From Poriferisodalis sp965116715 (GTDB taxonomy: Bacteria > Actinomycetota > Acidimicrobiia > Acidimicrobiales > Poriferisodalaceae): a stretch of DNA of 64,000 bases. Positions 9,283-17,520 of the stretch are shown piece after piece. The first letter of the stretch is position 1. Every line of letters begins with the position of its first letter. The notes under the pieces were generated by a model. It was given only the letters and a program-made list of their open reading frames with translations. It did not search any database and was not told where the DNA came from. The translations under genes and the position numbers were made by a program. Location of the stretch: positions 806,001 to 870,000 of the forward strand of contig OZ220724.1 in the NCBI GenBank assembly GCA_965116715.1, given 5' to 3'.

Positions 9283-10449
9283 CTACAGGCTGTCGTAGGT
9301 GGCAGTCTCGATGGCTTCGTAGAGCGCGTACGAACGCGGGTCTGCGAACGGCACCTGCTGGCTGATGTAGCAGCCGGCCACCTGATTCTGCAGGTCGATC
9401 CAGAAGTACGAGTTGGCCAACCCGGCCCACATGAGACCCCCGGCCGGGCGCCCGGTCGGGGCCTGCTCCTCGTTGATCTGGAACGTCAGGCCCCACGACT
9501 TCTCGACACCGGGGAAGAACTCGGCGTCGAACGAGTACGGCGGGATGGCTGTCGGCAGCATGGTGACACGCAGGTCGCCCATCGCATTGCTGACCATCTG
9601 CGCATGCGTGCTCGGCGACACCACCTGGTTGCCGTCGAGGCTGCCGCCGTTCAGCATCATGGCCAGGAAGCGGCAGTAGTCGTCGACGGTGGAGTAGAGA
9701 CCCCCGCCGCCCATCTCGAACTCCGGCTCCTGGGGGATCTCGAACGGCATCTCGACCAGCGAACCGTCCTCCATCCGCGTCTGCATCGCCGAGATGCGAG
9801 AGCGCATGTCGTCGCTGATCTTGAACGCCGTGTCGGTCATGCCCAGCGGCCCGAAAATGTTCTCAGCCATGTACTCGCCGAGCGACATCCCAGACGCCGC
9901 CTCCACCATCTGGCCGGCGTAGTCGATGCCGGTTCCGTAGAACCAGCGATCACCCGGGTCGAACAGCAGCGGCATGCGCAGCGTTGCCTTCTGGCACTCG
10001 ATGACGCCTGGCGTCCCGGTGGCCTCCTCGTACTGGCCGAGTTCGGGGCTCCAGATGTCGTAGCCCATGCCGGCGGTGTGGGTCAGCAGGTGACGCAGCG
10101 TGATGTCCCCGTTGCGGGCCCGGGTGACCGGGTTGCCGTCGTCGTCGAAACCGGTCAGCACGTCAAGCTCGCCGAGCAGCGGCAGCACATCGGCACCCGG
10201 CGCGTCGAGCGAGAGCTTGCCCTGCTCGACAAGCTGCATCGCCGATGTGCCCGTGATGGCCTTGGTCATCGAGGCAATCCAGCACACGGTGTCATTCGAC
10301 ATGGCGACGTCGCTGCCGGCGCCGCGTGTGCCGGCCGCTGCCGAGCAGATCTCCCCGTCGGCGCTGATGACCTTGGCCACTGCACCGACCACGTCGCCGT
10401 CGGCAACACCCCGGTCGAGAATCTCTTGAACTGTGTCTCCGAGGGACAT
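9283..10449 (-). CDS. Serine hydrolase, beta-lactamase / EstB family
   Basis: 388-residue cytosolic protein of the class C beta-lactamase-like fold (esterases, D-aminopeptidases, LovD-type acyltransferases). The nucleophile motif S60-x-x-K63 (IASMTK) is present, and WFYGTGIDYAG probably supplies the catalytic tyrosine. HLLTHTAGMGYD and FGPLGMTDTAF are family landmarks. There is no signal peptide, which argues against a periplasmic beta-lactamase. Substrate cannot be read from sequence. Convergent with fabF and divergent from the CapA-like lipoprotein gene. Confidence 0.85.
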   Translation of the reverse strand: MSLGDTVQEILDRGVADGDVVGAVAKVISADGEICSAAAGTRGAGSDVAMSNDTVCWIASMTKAITGTSAMQLVEQGKLSLDAPGADVLPLLGELDVLTGFDDDGNPVTRARNGDITLRHLLTHTAGMGYDIWSPELGQYEEATGTPGVIECQKATLRMPLLFDPGDRWFYGTGIDYAGQMVEAASGMSLGEYMAENIFGPLGMTDTAFKISDDMRSRISAMQTRMEDGSLVEMPFEIPQEPEFEMGGGGLYSTVDDYCRFLAMMLNGGSLDGNQVVSPSTHAQMVSNAMGDLRVTMLPTAIPPYSFDAEFFPGVEKSWGLTFQINEEQAPTGRPAGGLMWAGLANSYFWIDLQNQVAGCYISQQVPFADPRSYALYEAIETATYDSL

Positions 10450-10583
10450 CTGGGGCCTCCAATTCGACTGAGTACGACTGAGCTCGACTGAGCACGGTCA
10501 TGCGAAGGACGGAGTTCGGCCTTGCGAGTGCGACGCTAGTTGGCAGCCCAAGGGCTCAGGACGCCTGCCATACGCTCCACGCC

Positions 10584-11906
10584 ATGCTGTCTCGGCCCCG
10601 GCGCGCCGGCGCGCTCACCGTGATCTGTGCTGCGCTGCTCGCGGCTGCATGCAGTGCCGAATTTCGGGTCGAGCCTCCCTCGCCCGCGCCGTCCGAGACG
10701 CCGGCAGTCGCTCAGCCTGCGGTGGCCGACGTTGCGCCGCGTGACACTGAGAGCGCCGCCGCTCCTTTGACGGTGCCCGTCGCTTCGGCTGCGGCAGCGA
10801 GGTCTGCAGCAACCTCCACGACTGCGGCCATTTCCGCGACGACACAGCCCACAACGACACAGCCGGATCTGACGTGGACGCTGCTGGCGGGCGGCGACGT
10901 GCTGATGGACCGCAGCGAAGCTGCCGACGTCGACCCGTTCGCCGGCATTCAGCCCGCTCTTGGATCCGCAGACATCGCCATCGTGAACGTGGAGATGGTC
11001 ATCAGCGAGCGCGGTGAGCCCGCCGACAAGCAGTACGTGTTCCGGGCGCCGCCCTCGGCGGCCGAGCGCATCGCTACGGCCGGCGTGGACGTCGCCAACC
11101 TGGCCAACAACCACGCCATGGACTACGGCCCTGAAGCGCTGGTCGACACCGTCGACTTCCTCGAGGCCCACGGCGTGATCGCGCTCGGTGCGGGGGTGAC
11201 CAGCAGCGATGCGTACAGGCACCGGGTGATTGAGGTGAGGCCCGATGTGCGCGTTGCGTTTGTTGGCGCCTCGATGGTGGTGCCGCTCGCGTTCCCGGCC
11301 ACCCAGACACGTCCGGGGATCGCGTCTGCATACGAGCGCGACCGGGTGTTCGCGAACGTCCGCGCGGCTGCGCAGGACGCCGATGTGGTGATCGCCGTGG
11401 TGCATTGGGGCGTCGAGCGCATGACGTGCCCAGACGGCCGGCAGCGAGACTTCGCCTTCGAATTGCTGCACAACGGCGCCGATGCAGTCATCGGCCAGCA
11501 TCCGCATGTGCTGCAACCGGTGGTGTTTGACGACGGCCGGCTCGTGGCCTACTCACTCGGCAACTTCGTGTGGCATCACCGGGCTGGCATCACCGGCGAA
11601 ACCGGGGTCTTGCAGATCGACTTCGACGGCGCCGAGATGGTCGGCTGGTCATTCCACCCGCACCTGCTCGACATCAACGGCGCACCGGTGCCAGCGTCGG
11701 AGGGCACTCGGGTCGATCGGATCAACGACATCGTGACCGGTGACTGCGCCCGGCACCAACCGCCCCCGACCACCGCCGCTCCGACACCGGACGCCGGCAC
11801 CGAGGATGAGACCGGGCTCGAAGACTCTGAGCCGGAATCGGAGGACGAGGCCGAGACTGAATCAGAGGACGAGGACGGGACGGAGGCCCGAGCCGAGGGC
11901 GAGTAG
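10584..11906 (+). CDS. CapA/PgsA-family lipoprotein with metallophosphatase-like fold
   Basis: 440 residues from ATG 10584, chosen because a lipoprotein signal begins there: RPRR, a hydrophobic stretch, then lipobox LLAAAC with C23. A Pro/Ala/Thr-rich linker (about 25-90) leads into the CapA domain (LLAGGDVLMDRS, DIAIVNVEMVISE, NLANNHAMDYG, VVHWGVE, IGQHPHVLQPV, YSLGNFVWH), the family known for poly-gamma-glutamate capsule synthesis proteins. The tail after about residue 390 is a Glu/Asp-rich low-complexity run. It is likely anchored outside the membrane. No pgsB/pgsC partners are nearby, so capsule synthesis is not established. Confidence 0.85.
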   Translation: MLSRPRRAGALTVICAALLAAACSAEFRVEPPSPAPSETPAVAQPAVADVAPRDTESAAAPLTVPVASAAAARSAATSTTAAISATTQPTTTQPDLTWTLLAGGDVLMDRSEAADVDPFAGIQPALGSADIAIVNVEMVISERGEPADKQYVFRAPPSAAERIATAGVDVANLANNHAMDYGPEALVDTVDFLEAHGVIALGAGVTSSDAYRHRVIEVRPDVRVAFVGASMVVPLAFPATQTRPGIASAYERDRVFANVRAAAQDADVVIAVVHWGVERMTCPDGRQRDFAFELLHNGADAVIGQHPHVLQPVVFDDGRLVAYSLGNFVWHHRAGITGETGVLQIDFDGAEMVGWSFHPHLLDINGAPVPASEGTRVDRINDIVTGDCARHQPPPTTAAPTPDAGTEDETGLEDSEPESEDEAETESEDEDGTEARAEGE

Positions 11907-11911
11907 TGCGC

Positions 11912-14365
11912 TCAGCCGAGCGCTTCGGCCGCGGCGAGATCGGCGATGCGGTCGGCGTCGTAGCCGAGAAACTCAGCGAGCACCTCGAAGTTGTCCTCCC
12001 CGAGGCACGGCCCGCCGCGTCGCACCACCGGCGGCGTGCGAGACATGCGTGTCCGGCAGTTCTGCGTCCACATGGTGCCGCGATGGCTCTGGGGCACGTT
12101 GATGTGGTGCTCCCTGGCGGTGAGCTGCTCGTCGTCGCAGCAGCCTTGAGAGTTGTTCACCGGGTAGGCGTCGATGCCGCTGGTCTGCAGCGCCTCTGCG
12201 GCCTCGACGTTGGAACGTCCCAAGGTCCACGCTGAGATGGCGTCGTCGATCTCCCTCGCTCGATCTCGCCGCGCCGCCTGATCCCAGCCGGTTGCGCCGT
12301 TGCCGTTCAGCCCAACGGCACCTGCGAGAGATGCCCACCGGTTGTCAGTGCAGGCGATCGCCACCCACTGATCCTCGCCAGCGCTCGGGTAGACGCCGTG
12401 GGGGCTCATGTGCGGGTCCTCGTTGCCGCACCGCTGCGGATCCCGGCCGTTGATGGAGGCGTCCAGGATGGCCGGCGCCAGGTAGTGCAGCGCCGCCTCG
12501 GTCTGGGAGATGTCGATGTAGCAGCCGTTGCCGGTGCGGTCGCGCCGTTCCAGAGCCGCCATCAGCGATGCCACGATCACACGCGGCGCCAGGAAGTCGG
12601 TGTAGGGGCCGTACGGGCCCGCCGGGCCGCGGTCAGGCCAACCGGTGATCTCGTAGAAGCCAGCAATCGCAGCCGCCATGAACCCGTAGCCGGCGAGGCT
12701 CGAATACGGCCCGCTCTGGCCCAGCAGCGAACTCGACAGCATGATGATCCGCGGGTTGATCGCCGAGAAGTCGTCGTAGCCGAAGCCCATGCGTGCAGCC
12801 GCACCGGGCGCCCAGGACTCGGTGGTGATGTCGGCCCATCGCACTAGGTCCTCGACCACCTGGCGCGACTCGGGCTTGCCGAGGTCTAGGCTGAGGCTGC
12901 GCTTGCCCGCGTTGTACACGCCGTAGCCGACGCTGTTGTCGGGATGCGCTTCCTCGTCGACGAACGGGTTGACCGTGCGCATCGTGTCGGGCCGGCTCTC
13001 GGTCTCGACCTTGACCACGGTGGCGCCGTAGTCGGCGAGGATGCGCACCGCCGATGGCGTGGCGATGACCCACGAGAACTCCACCACCTTCAGACCTGCC
13101 AGCGGCAGTTCGCTGCCGTCCGAGGCAGGGCTGCCGGCCGCAGCCACCGCAGTCGCCGCGTAGGGCTGACGAGCGGTGTCGATGCTGTCGTTGTCGCCAC
13201 CCAGCGTGGGCACCACCGGCGTGCGCTCGGGAGCATCGGCGCTGAAGTGCACCAGAGGACCGCAGAAGCGAGCGCTGCGCCCGCCGTCGAGGTCGACATC
13301 ACGCCAGAAATCACGATCGGCAAAGTGAGGGTTGGTCAGCAGATCGCTGACCAATGCGGACGGCGTGATGAGGATGTTCCGCTCAAAGGCTGCCGCCCAC
13401 AGCTCGTCGGTGGTCTTGGTGGCCATGAAGCGGGCGTGGGTCATGAACGACTTGGCAATGATGTCCGGTGAACGCTGGCCGCTGAGCACCTCGGTCGCGA
13501 CGGTCTCCCAGTCGACAGCCTGCAGCTCTTCGTCGGCGAAGCCCTCCTCGGTTTCCCAGGCCACGAGCCTCTCGGTGAAGGGAGCGAAGGCAGCCCCCAT
13601 CAGCGCCACGCAGATCGTGTTGCCGTCTGCGCACGGGAACAGCATCGGGACGTCGACTCCGCCGAGGCTGAGCCCGCCAGCAAGTCGATTCACCGAATTG
13701 GCGTTGACACGGCTCGACAGATTCGCCGGCTGGCCGTGCGTCATGGACTCCATCGCCGAGATGTCGACGTGCTGGCCGAGGCCGCTGCGCTGTGCCTCCC
13801 GGAGCGCGATGAGCGTGGCGGCTGCCGCATCGGCCGCAGCCTGCAGGAAGCTCTGGGGCACGCCCGAAACACGTACCGGAGCACGGTCCTTGTCGCCGCT
13901 GGCGTGCAGGAAGCCGCTGCCGGCCACTGCGGTCAGATCCGAGCCGGCCCACGTGCTGCGAGGCCCGGTGGAACCGTACGGCGTGATCGAGGCATGCACG
14001 ATGGCCGGATTGGCGGCGGCGAGGTCGCCATGACCCACGCCCAGCGTGTCCATCTGGCCGACCGGCGCGTCCTCGATGAGGGCATCAGCGCTGGCGGCCA
14101 GCTCCAGCAGCCGCTGCCGCCCTTCCGCAGTGGCCAGATCGGCGGTGACACTGCGCTTGCCCTGGTTGTACGCCCAATGAGCCAGCGAGCGCTCCGGATC
14201 CGGCTGGTCATCGACGAAGGGCCCGTCGTGGCGGCTGCGTACGCCCCCGGGCGGCTCCACGGCGATCACCTCCGCGCCCAGGCTTGCCAGCAGGTAGCCG
14301 GCGAATTGGCTGATGCCCTCGCAGAGATCCAATACCCGGTAGTGCTGCAACATCTCGAACTTCAC
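11912..14365 (-). CDS. Tandem (double-domain) CaiB/BaiF family III CoA-transferase
   Basis: Family III CoA-transferases move CoA between carboxylic acids. This 817-residue protein holds two complete copies in one chain: copy 1 about 1-395 (VLDLCEGISQFAGYLLASLGAEVI...NQGKRSV) and copy 2 about 420-817 (VVEFSWVIATPSAVRILADYGATVVKVE...NAGKRSLSLDL). By family pattern the catalytic Asp is kept in copy 2 (GPYTDFLAP), while the matching site in copy 1 reads GVPQSFLQA, so copy 1 may be structural. GTG 14365 follows GAGGGG closely; an ATG at 14353 is an alternative start. Divergent from the F420-type gene. Confidence 0.88.
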   Translation of the reverse strand: MKFEMLQHYRVLDLCEGISQFAGYLLASLGAEVIAVEPPGGVRSRHDGPFVDDQPDPERSLAHWAYNQGKRSVTADLATAEGRQRLLELAASADALIEDAPVGQMDTLGVGHGDLAAANPAIVHASITPYGSTGPRSTWAGSDLTAVAGSGFLHASGDKDRAPVRVSGVPQSFLQAAADAAAATLIALREAQRSGLGQHVDISAMESMTHGQPANLSSRVNANSVNRLAGGLSLGGVDVPMLFPCADGNTICVALMGAAFAPFTERLVAWETEEGFADEELQAVDWETVATEVLSGQRSPDIIAKSFMTHARFMATKTTDELWAAAFERNILITPSALVSDLLTNPHFADRDFWRDVDLDGGRSARFCGPLVHFSADAPERTPVVPTLGGDNDSIDTARQPYAATAVAAAGSPASDGSELPLAGLKVVEFSWVIATPSAVRILADYGATVVKVETESRPDTMRTVNPFVDEEAHPDNSVGYGVYNAGKRSLSLDLGKPESRQVVEDLVRWADITTESWAPGAAARMGFGYDDFSAINPRIIMLSSSLLGQSGPYSSLAGYGFMAAAIAGFYEITGWPDRGPAGPYGPYTDFLAPRVIVASLMAALERRDRTGNGCYIDISQTEAALHYLAPAILDASINGRDPQRCGNEDPHMSPHGVYPSAGEDQWVAIACTDNRWASLAGAVGLNGNGATGWDQAARRDRAREIDDAISAWTLGRSNVEAAEALQTSGIDAYPVNNSQGCCDDEQLTAREHHINVPQSHRGTMWTQNCRTRMSRTPPVVRRGGPCLGEDNFEVLAEFLGYDADRIADLAAAEALG

Positions 14366-14524
14366 CCCTCATCTGCGCCGGATCGACGCACGGCGTAGGG
14401 CTGATTCTTCCCTGTACGCGCATGCCATGCGAGCCAGCGCGCTCTGAGAGCGCGCGTCGCCGTGCCGAATGGCAGAACCTCGGCGAGACTGCCGGAACTA
14501 CTGGGCCGAGCCAGGGAGGACCGG

Positions 14525-14992
14525 ATGGTGTCGATAGCGACCGACCGGATCGTGGAACGCGACGAGCTGCAGGAGTTCGTGCGGCAACGGCACCACGGTG
14601 TGCTGCTCACGCTGCGGCGCGACGGTCGCCCGCAGGCATCGCTGGTCACCATGGGTCTCGACGAGGCCGGTGATGCGGTGCTCGTCAGCAGCTACCCCGA
14701 CAGGGCCAAGTCGCTCAACCTGCGGCGCAACTCCCAGGCATGGGTTGTCGTCATGTCGGATGCGTGGAACGGCGAGTGGGTCCAGCTCGAGTGCCGCGGC
14801 GAGGTCGAGGACCTGCCCGAGGCGATGGACGGCCTCGTCGAGTACTTCCGCGTGATCAGCGGCGAGCATTCCGACTGGGACGAGTACCGCGAAGCAATGA
14901 GGAAGCAGGACAAGGTGCTGCTGCGCCTGCACATCGAGAGCTGGGGTCCGATCTCCAAGGGCGGCTTTCCCGCCCGCCTCGTCGCCGACTAG
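14525..14992 (+). CDS. PPOX-class F420-dependent oxidoreductase-like flavoprotein
   Basis: 155-residue split beta-barrel protein of the pyridoxamine-5'-phosphate oxidase-like superfamily, the group that in actinobacteria includes F420H2-dependent reductases. Typical features: LLTLRRDGRPQASLVTMGLDE, a central DRAKSLNLRRNSQAWVVV strand-loop and a WNGEWVQLECRGEVEDL barrel strand. Start ATG 14525 is preceded by AGGGAGGA; the in-frame upstream codons look non-coding. The cofactor (F420, FMN or heme) cannot be fixed from sequence. Confidence 0.85.
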   Translation: MVSIATDRIVERDELQEFVRQRHHGVLLTLRRDGRPQASLVTMGLDEAGDAVLVSSYPDRAKSLNLRRNSQAWVVVMSDAWNGEWVQLECRGEVEDLPEAMDGLVEYFRVISGEHSDWDEYREAMRKQDKVLLRLHIESWGPISKGGFPARLVAD

Positions 14993-15014
14993 CGATCCCC
15001 AGACACCCGCCGGC

Positions 15015-15383
15015 TCAGTCGGCCTCGAGTCGGCGCAGGAGCGTGTCGGGTGCCTTGGTGCGGTAGCTCTCCTCCAGCCACTCGGCGAGATCGTCAAGAT
15101 CCACGTCTGCGAGCCGGACGAGCACGCTGCCGTAGCCGTCGTAGTGCGGCACCGTGAACAGCACATCGGGATGGTTCTTGAGCAGCACTGCTTTCATCTC
15201 GAGGTCGCAGAACAGCACCAGCACCTCGGTGTCGAAGATGTGATCGCGGCGATGCTCACGCTCGCCCCACATCCGGCAGAAGCCCTTCTTTCGGACCTTG
15301 AGGGCCGGAGTGCCGTACGAGGTCGACTCGACGACCTCAGGCAGCTCCATCCCGAGCCTGCGAACGTCGTCGAACGTCGCCAT
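15015..15383 (-). CDS. MmcQ/YjbR family protein
   Basis: 122-residue protein of the YjbR fold (CyaY-like). Hallmarks: N-terminal FDDVRRLGMELPEVVES, the YGTPALKVRKKGFCRMWGE strand pair and the C-terminal LVRLADVDLDDLAEWLEESYR. The family is commonly labelled DNA-binding, but a biochemical role is not established. It is the last gene of the long minus-strand run, 15 bases after the enoyl-CoA hydratase. Confidence 0.85.
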   Translation of the reverse strand: MATFDDVRRLGMELPEVVESTSYGTPALKVRKKGFCRMWGEREHRRDHIFDTEVLVLFCDLEMKAVLLKNHPDVLFTVPHYDGYGSVLVRLADVDLDDLAEWLEESYRTKAPDTLLRRLEAD

Positions 15384-15398
15384 CGGTGCGCGTCCGCC

Positions 15399-16187
15399 TC
15401 AGCGGGCTTGCCAGTCGGGTGTGCGGCGTTCGAGGAAAGCGCTGGCGCCCTCGGCGTGGTCGGCGGTGGTCTTGAGGACGCTCTGGCCCAGGCGCTCGAG
15501 GCGCCGACCGGTCTCGTGGTCCACGTCGGTGCAGGTGTTCAGCACGGTCTTGGCCATGCCGAGTGCCAGCGGTGCGAGGGCGTCCATCTCCGAAGCGAGC
15601 TCCAGAGCGACGTCGACCGCCTTGCCCTCGGGAGCCACCTCGGTGGCAAGGCCCATCGCCTTGGCATCGTCGGCACCGACGTTGCGGGACAGCATGACGA
15701 GTTCCTTGGCCCGTCCCAGCCCCACGTAGTGCACCAGCCGCGAACAGCCACCTGAACCGGGAATGAGCCCCACCTTGGCCTCGGGCATGACGAAGCGGGC
15801 GTTTTCGGCAATCACGCGGAAGTCACATGACAGCGCCAGCTCGAATCCACCGCCCGCTGCAACGCCGTTCACCGCGGCAATGACCGGCACTTCGAGCGCC
15901 TCGATCAGATCGAACACGGAGTGGATGCCACGAGCGACCGCACGGAAGCCCCGGGTCCCCATCTCGGTCAGGTCGCCCATCTCGGAGACGTCTTCGCCAG
16001 CCGAGAACGCCCGGCCCGCACCGGTGATGACGAGCACCTGGATGCCGGTTGCCATCGCCGTGTCCTCGACGGCGTCGCGCATCTCGGCCCGCATGGCGGC
16101 GTTCCAGGCGTTGAACTTCTGGGGCCGATTCAGCGTCAGGATGCGCACGCCGTCACGGTCTTCGATCAGCAGGTGCTCGTAGCTCAT
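15399..16187 (-). CDS. Enoyl-CoA hydratase/isomerase family protein
   Basis: Crotonase-fold enzyme, 262 residues, expected to hydrate or isomerise a 2-enoyl-CoA. Oxyanion-hole segments ITGAGRAFSAGEDVSEMG and AAVNGVAAGGGFELALSCDFRV are clear, and MPEAKVGLIPGSGG carries a catalytic Glu position. Start ATG 16187 is preceded by GGAGAG; the ORF could extend to 16226 but without similarity. It follows two MaoC-fold genes, so this operon contains more than one predicted hydratase. Confidence 0.9.
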   Translation of the reverse strand: MSYEHLLIEDRDGVRILTLNRPQKFNAWNAAMRAEMRDAVEDTAMATGIQVLVITGAGRAFSAGEDVSEMGDLTEMGTRGFRAVARGIHSVFDLIEALEVPVIAAVNGVAAGGGFELALSCDFRVIAENARFVMPEAKVGLIPGSGGCSRLVHYVGLGRAKELVMLSRNVGADDAKAMGLATEVAPEGKAVDVALELASEMDALAPLALGMAKTVLNTCTDVDHETGRRLERLGQSVLKTTADHAEGASAFLERRTPDWQAR

Positions 16188-16222
16188 GGGCTCTCCTTGG
16201 TGATTGACGTCGCTCGTGGGGA

Positions 16223-16615
16223 TCACTCGTCGGGGTCGCCGCGCATCACCACGATGCCGGTGGCGACCACATCGCCCCGCTGGTTGCGCAACTCCACGCC
16301 CCTGTCCAGCTCGCCGAAGCTGACGGGCGACACCGTCACCTCGTCGCCGGGGAAGACCGGTCCGCGCAGCCGGATGTCGAGATTCAGGATCGCATCGGCA
16401 CCGAACTGCGCGATGAGCGCGTCGAGCGCGATCGCTGTCGTGTGCGAGGCCTGCACCACCACATCGGGCAGCCCGGCCTTGGCCGCGAACTCGGGGTCGG
16501 TGTGTACCGGGTTGGGGTCACCCACGCCGTCGACAAAGCTGCGCATGGCTTCCCTCGTCACGGCGGGGGCGGTCGCCGGTGTCAAGTCCAGCTCACCCAT
16601 TCGCTGCTCGCTCAT
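16223..16615 (-). CDS. MaoC-like hot-dog dehydratase/hydratase domain protein
   Basis: 130-residue single hot-dog domain of the MaoC family (R-specific enoyl-CoA hydratases and relatives). The hydratase motif is seen as FVDGVGDPNPVHTDPEFA, with catalytic-type Asp and His, followed by VVVQASHTTAIALDALI. It pairs with the upstream MaoC N-terminal-type protein; such pairs form two-chain hydratases in actinobacterial steroid and acyl-CoA catabolism. Its start codon sits just after a 15-base G tract (minus strand) belonging to the 3' end of the upstream gene. Confidence 0.85.
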   Translation of the reverse strand: MSEQRMGELDLTPATAPAVTREAMRSFVDGVGDPNPVHTDPEFAAKAGLPDVVVQASHTTAIALDALIAQFGADAILNLDIRLRGPVFPGDEVTVSPVSFGELDRGVELRNQRGDVVATGIVVMRGDPDE

Positions 16616-17069
16616 GGCGCCGACCCCCCCCCCCCCCCGCCTCGCCGCCGCCGCTGGTGACGGCAGTTTGCGCCAGCTCTCCGGGTGGCTTTCGCTCCAC
16701 GAACACCGTCCGCTGCCGCTGGATCAAGTCGCCGTCGGCGCCTCGATATTCCGACAGCACCGTGGCCAGATGCAGCGTCCCCTTGTCGATGATGTCCTCC
16801 ACCGACACCACCACCGAGACCCGCTCGCCGAGGCGGAATGAGCGGTGCCATTCGAACGACTGGCCACCGGCGAGACCTCGCTCAAGGCTGAGATCGATGG
16901 GTCCTACCACCGAGTCGCCGCCACCCACCGTCGGCCCGAAGAACGGCAGCCGCAGCGCCACCTCCTCGGCGTCAGGTGTGCCCAGCGCATCGACGAGCAG
17001 TGCCACCGAGGTGGGCTCCACCACCACCTCGGTCTCGACCAGCACTTGGCCCAGTGTCTCCAGGTTCAC
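16593..17069 (-). CDS. MaoC-type (FAS1-like) dehydratase partner protein
   Basis: 158-residue hot-dog-fold protein resembling MaoC N-terminal or FAS1-type dehydratase domains (LRLPFFGPTVGGGDSVVGP, FEWHRSFRLGERVSVVVSVEDI, IDKGTLHLATVLSEYRG). It lacks the D-x-x-x-H catalytic motif present in the next gene, as expected for the non-catalytic half of a two-chain hydratase. The C-terminus passes through a 15-G homopolymer (plus-strand C at 16624-16638). In the frame given the gene overlaps its partner by 23 bases; with 16 or 13 G it would end in SAP with an ATGA overlap. GTG start. Confidence 0.78.
   Translation of the reverse strand: MNLETLGQVLVETEVVVEPTSVALLVDALGTPDAEEVALRLPFFGPTVGGGDSVVGPIDLSLERGLAGGQSFEWHRSFRLGERVSVVVSVEDIIDKGTLHLATVLSEYRGADGDLIQRQRTVFVERKPPGELAQTAVTSGGGEAGGGGGRRHERAANG
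16624..16638. repeat. 15-base poly-C/poly-G homopolymer at a gene junction
   Basis: Fifteen consecutive C on the plus strand lie inside the last codons of the first MaoC-type gene and 9 bases upstream of the next start codon on the minus strand. Tract length sets the reading frame: 15 gives a 23-base overlap, 16 or 13 an ATGA overlap, 14 or 17 puts both genes in one frame. Confidence 0.95.
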
Positions 17070-17105
17070 CTTGTTGCCTCGCTCGCCGTTGCCCGCGTCC
17101 GCGCC

Positions 17106-17465
17106 CTAGTTCGAGCTCAGCAGCTGCCAGACCTGCACGAGCAGGTCTTGGTCGTCGCCAGCTGACGGCGGATCGGACGCCGGTCGCATGTCCCAGCCGT
17201 ACGGCTTGTTGATCACATGGATACGGGGCTCGGGCGTCGAACGATCGCCATGGTCGAATGCACCGACGACGAGCGTGTGCTCGCCCTCAGCCACCCAGAA
17301 GCACTCCCAGTGCACCGATGACGAGGTCTCGATGAAGGCCACCTCCGGCGCGGGCCGCGTCACCCGGACCGTGAGTCCGCCCGCGGCTGCAGGATCCGGA
17401 GAGGACGCGTCGGCAGGTGAACCTTCTCGCTGTCGCACCACTTGTTTCCCGCTCTTGTTCGCCAT
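17106..17465 (-). CDS. Hypothetical protein (small beta-rich)
   Basis: 119 residues from ATG 17465; not recognised. After a charged, low-complexity start the body (LTVRVTRPAPEVAFIETSSSVHWECFWVAEGEHTLVVGAFDHGDRSTPEPRI in pieces) looks like a compact beta domain, ending DDQDLLVQVWQLLSSN. It is co-directional with and 36 bases upstream of the MaoC pair. The first codons overlap a dispersed repeat also found before hisC; by analogy with hisC, the true start could be GTG 17441, just after the shared block. Confidence 0.55.
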   Translation of the reverse strand: MANKSGKQVVRQREGSPADASSPDPAAAGGLTVRVTRPAPEVAFIETSSSVHWECFWVAEGEHTLVVGAFDHGDRSTPEPRIHVINKPYGWDMRPASDPPSAGDDQDLLVQVWQLLSSN

Positions 17466-17507
17466 TGCTATGGATACGGGCTCACGGGCCGCTCGGGCCA
17501 CGGCTTC
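17442..17507. repeat. Dispersed intergenic repeat, copy A
   Basis: Two blocks are shared with the hisD-hisC junction: 17442-17462 matches 49699-49719 exactly over 21 bases, and 17481-17507 matches 49724-49750 with two mismatches. The spacer differs (18 versus 4 bases). In both places the repeat fills the gap between two co-directional minus-strand genes and leads into a start codon. Confidence 0.75.
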
Positions 17508-17520
17508 GCCTCTTGGCTGC

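Noticed and set aside
9283..10449. Secreted beta-lactamase giving antibiotic resistance
   Set aside because: No signal peptide; only the SxxK fold is shared, so an esterase-like role is as likely.
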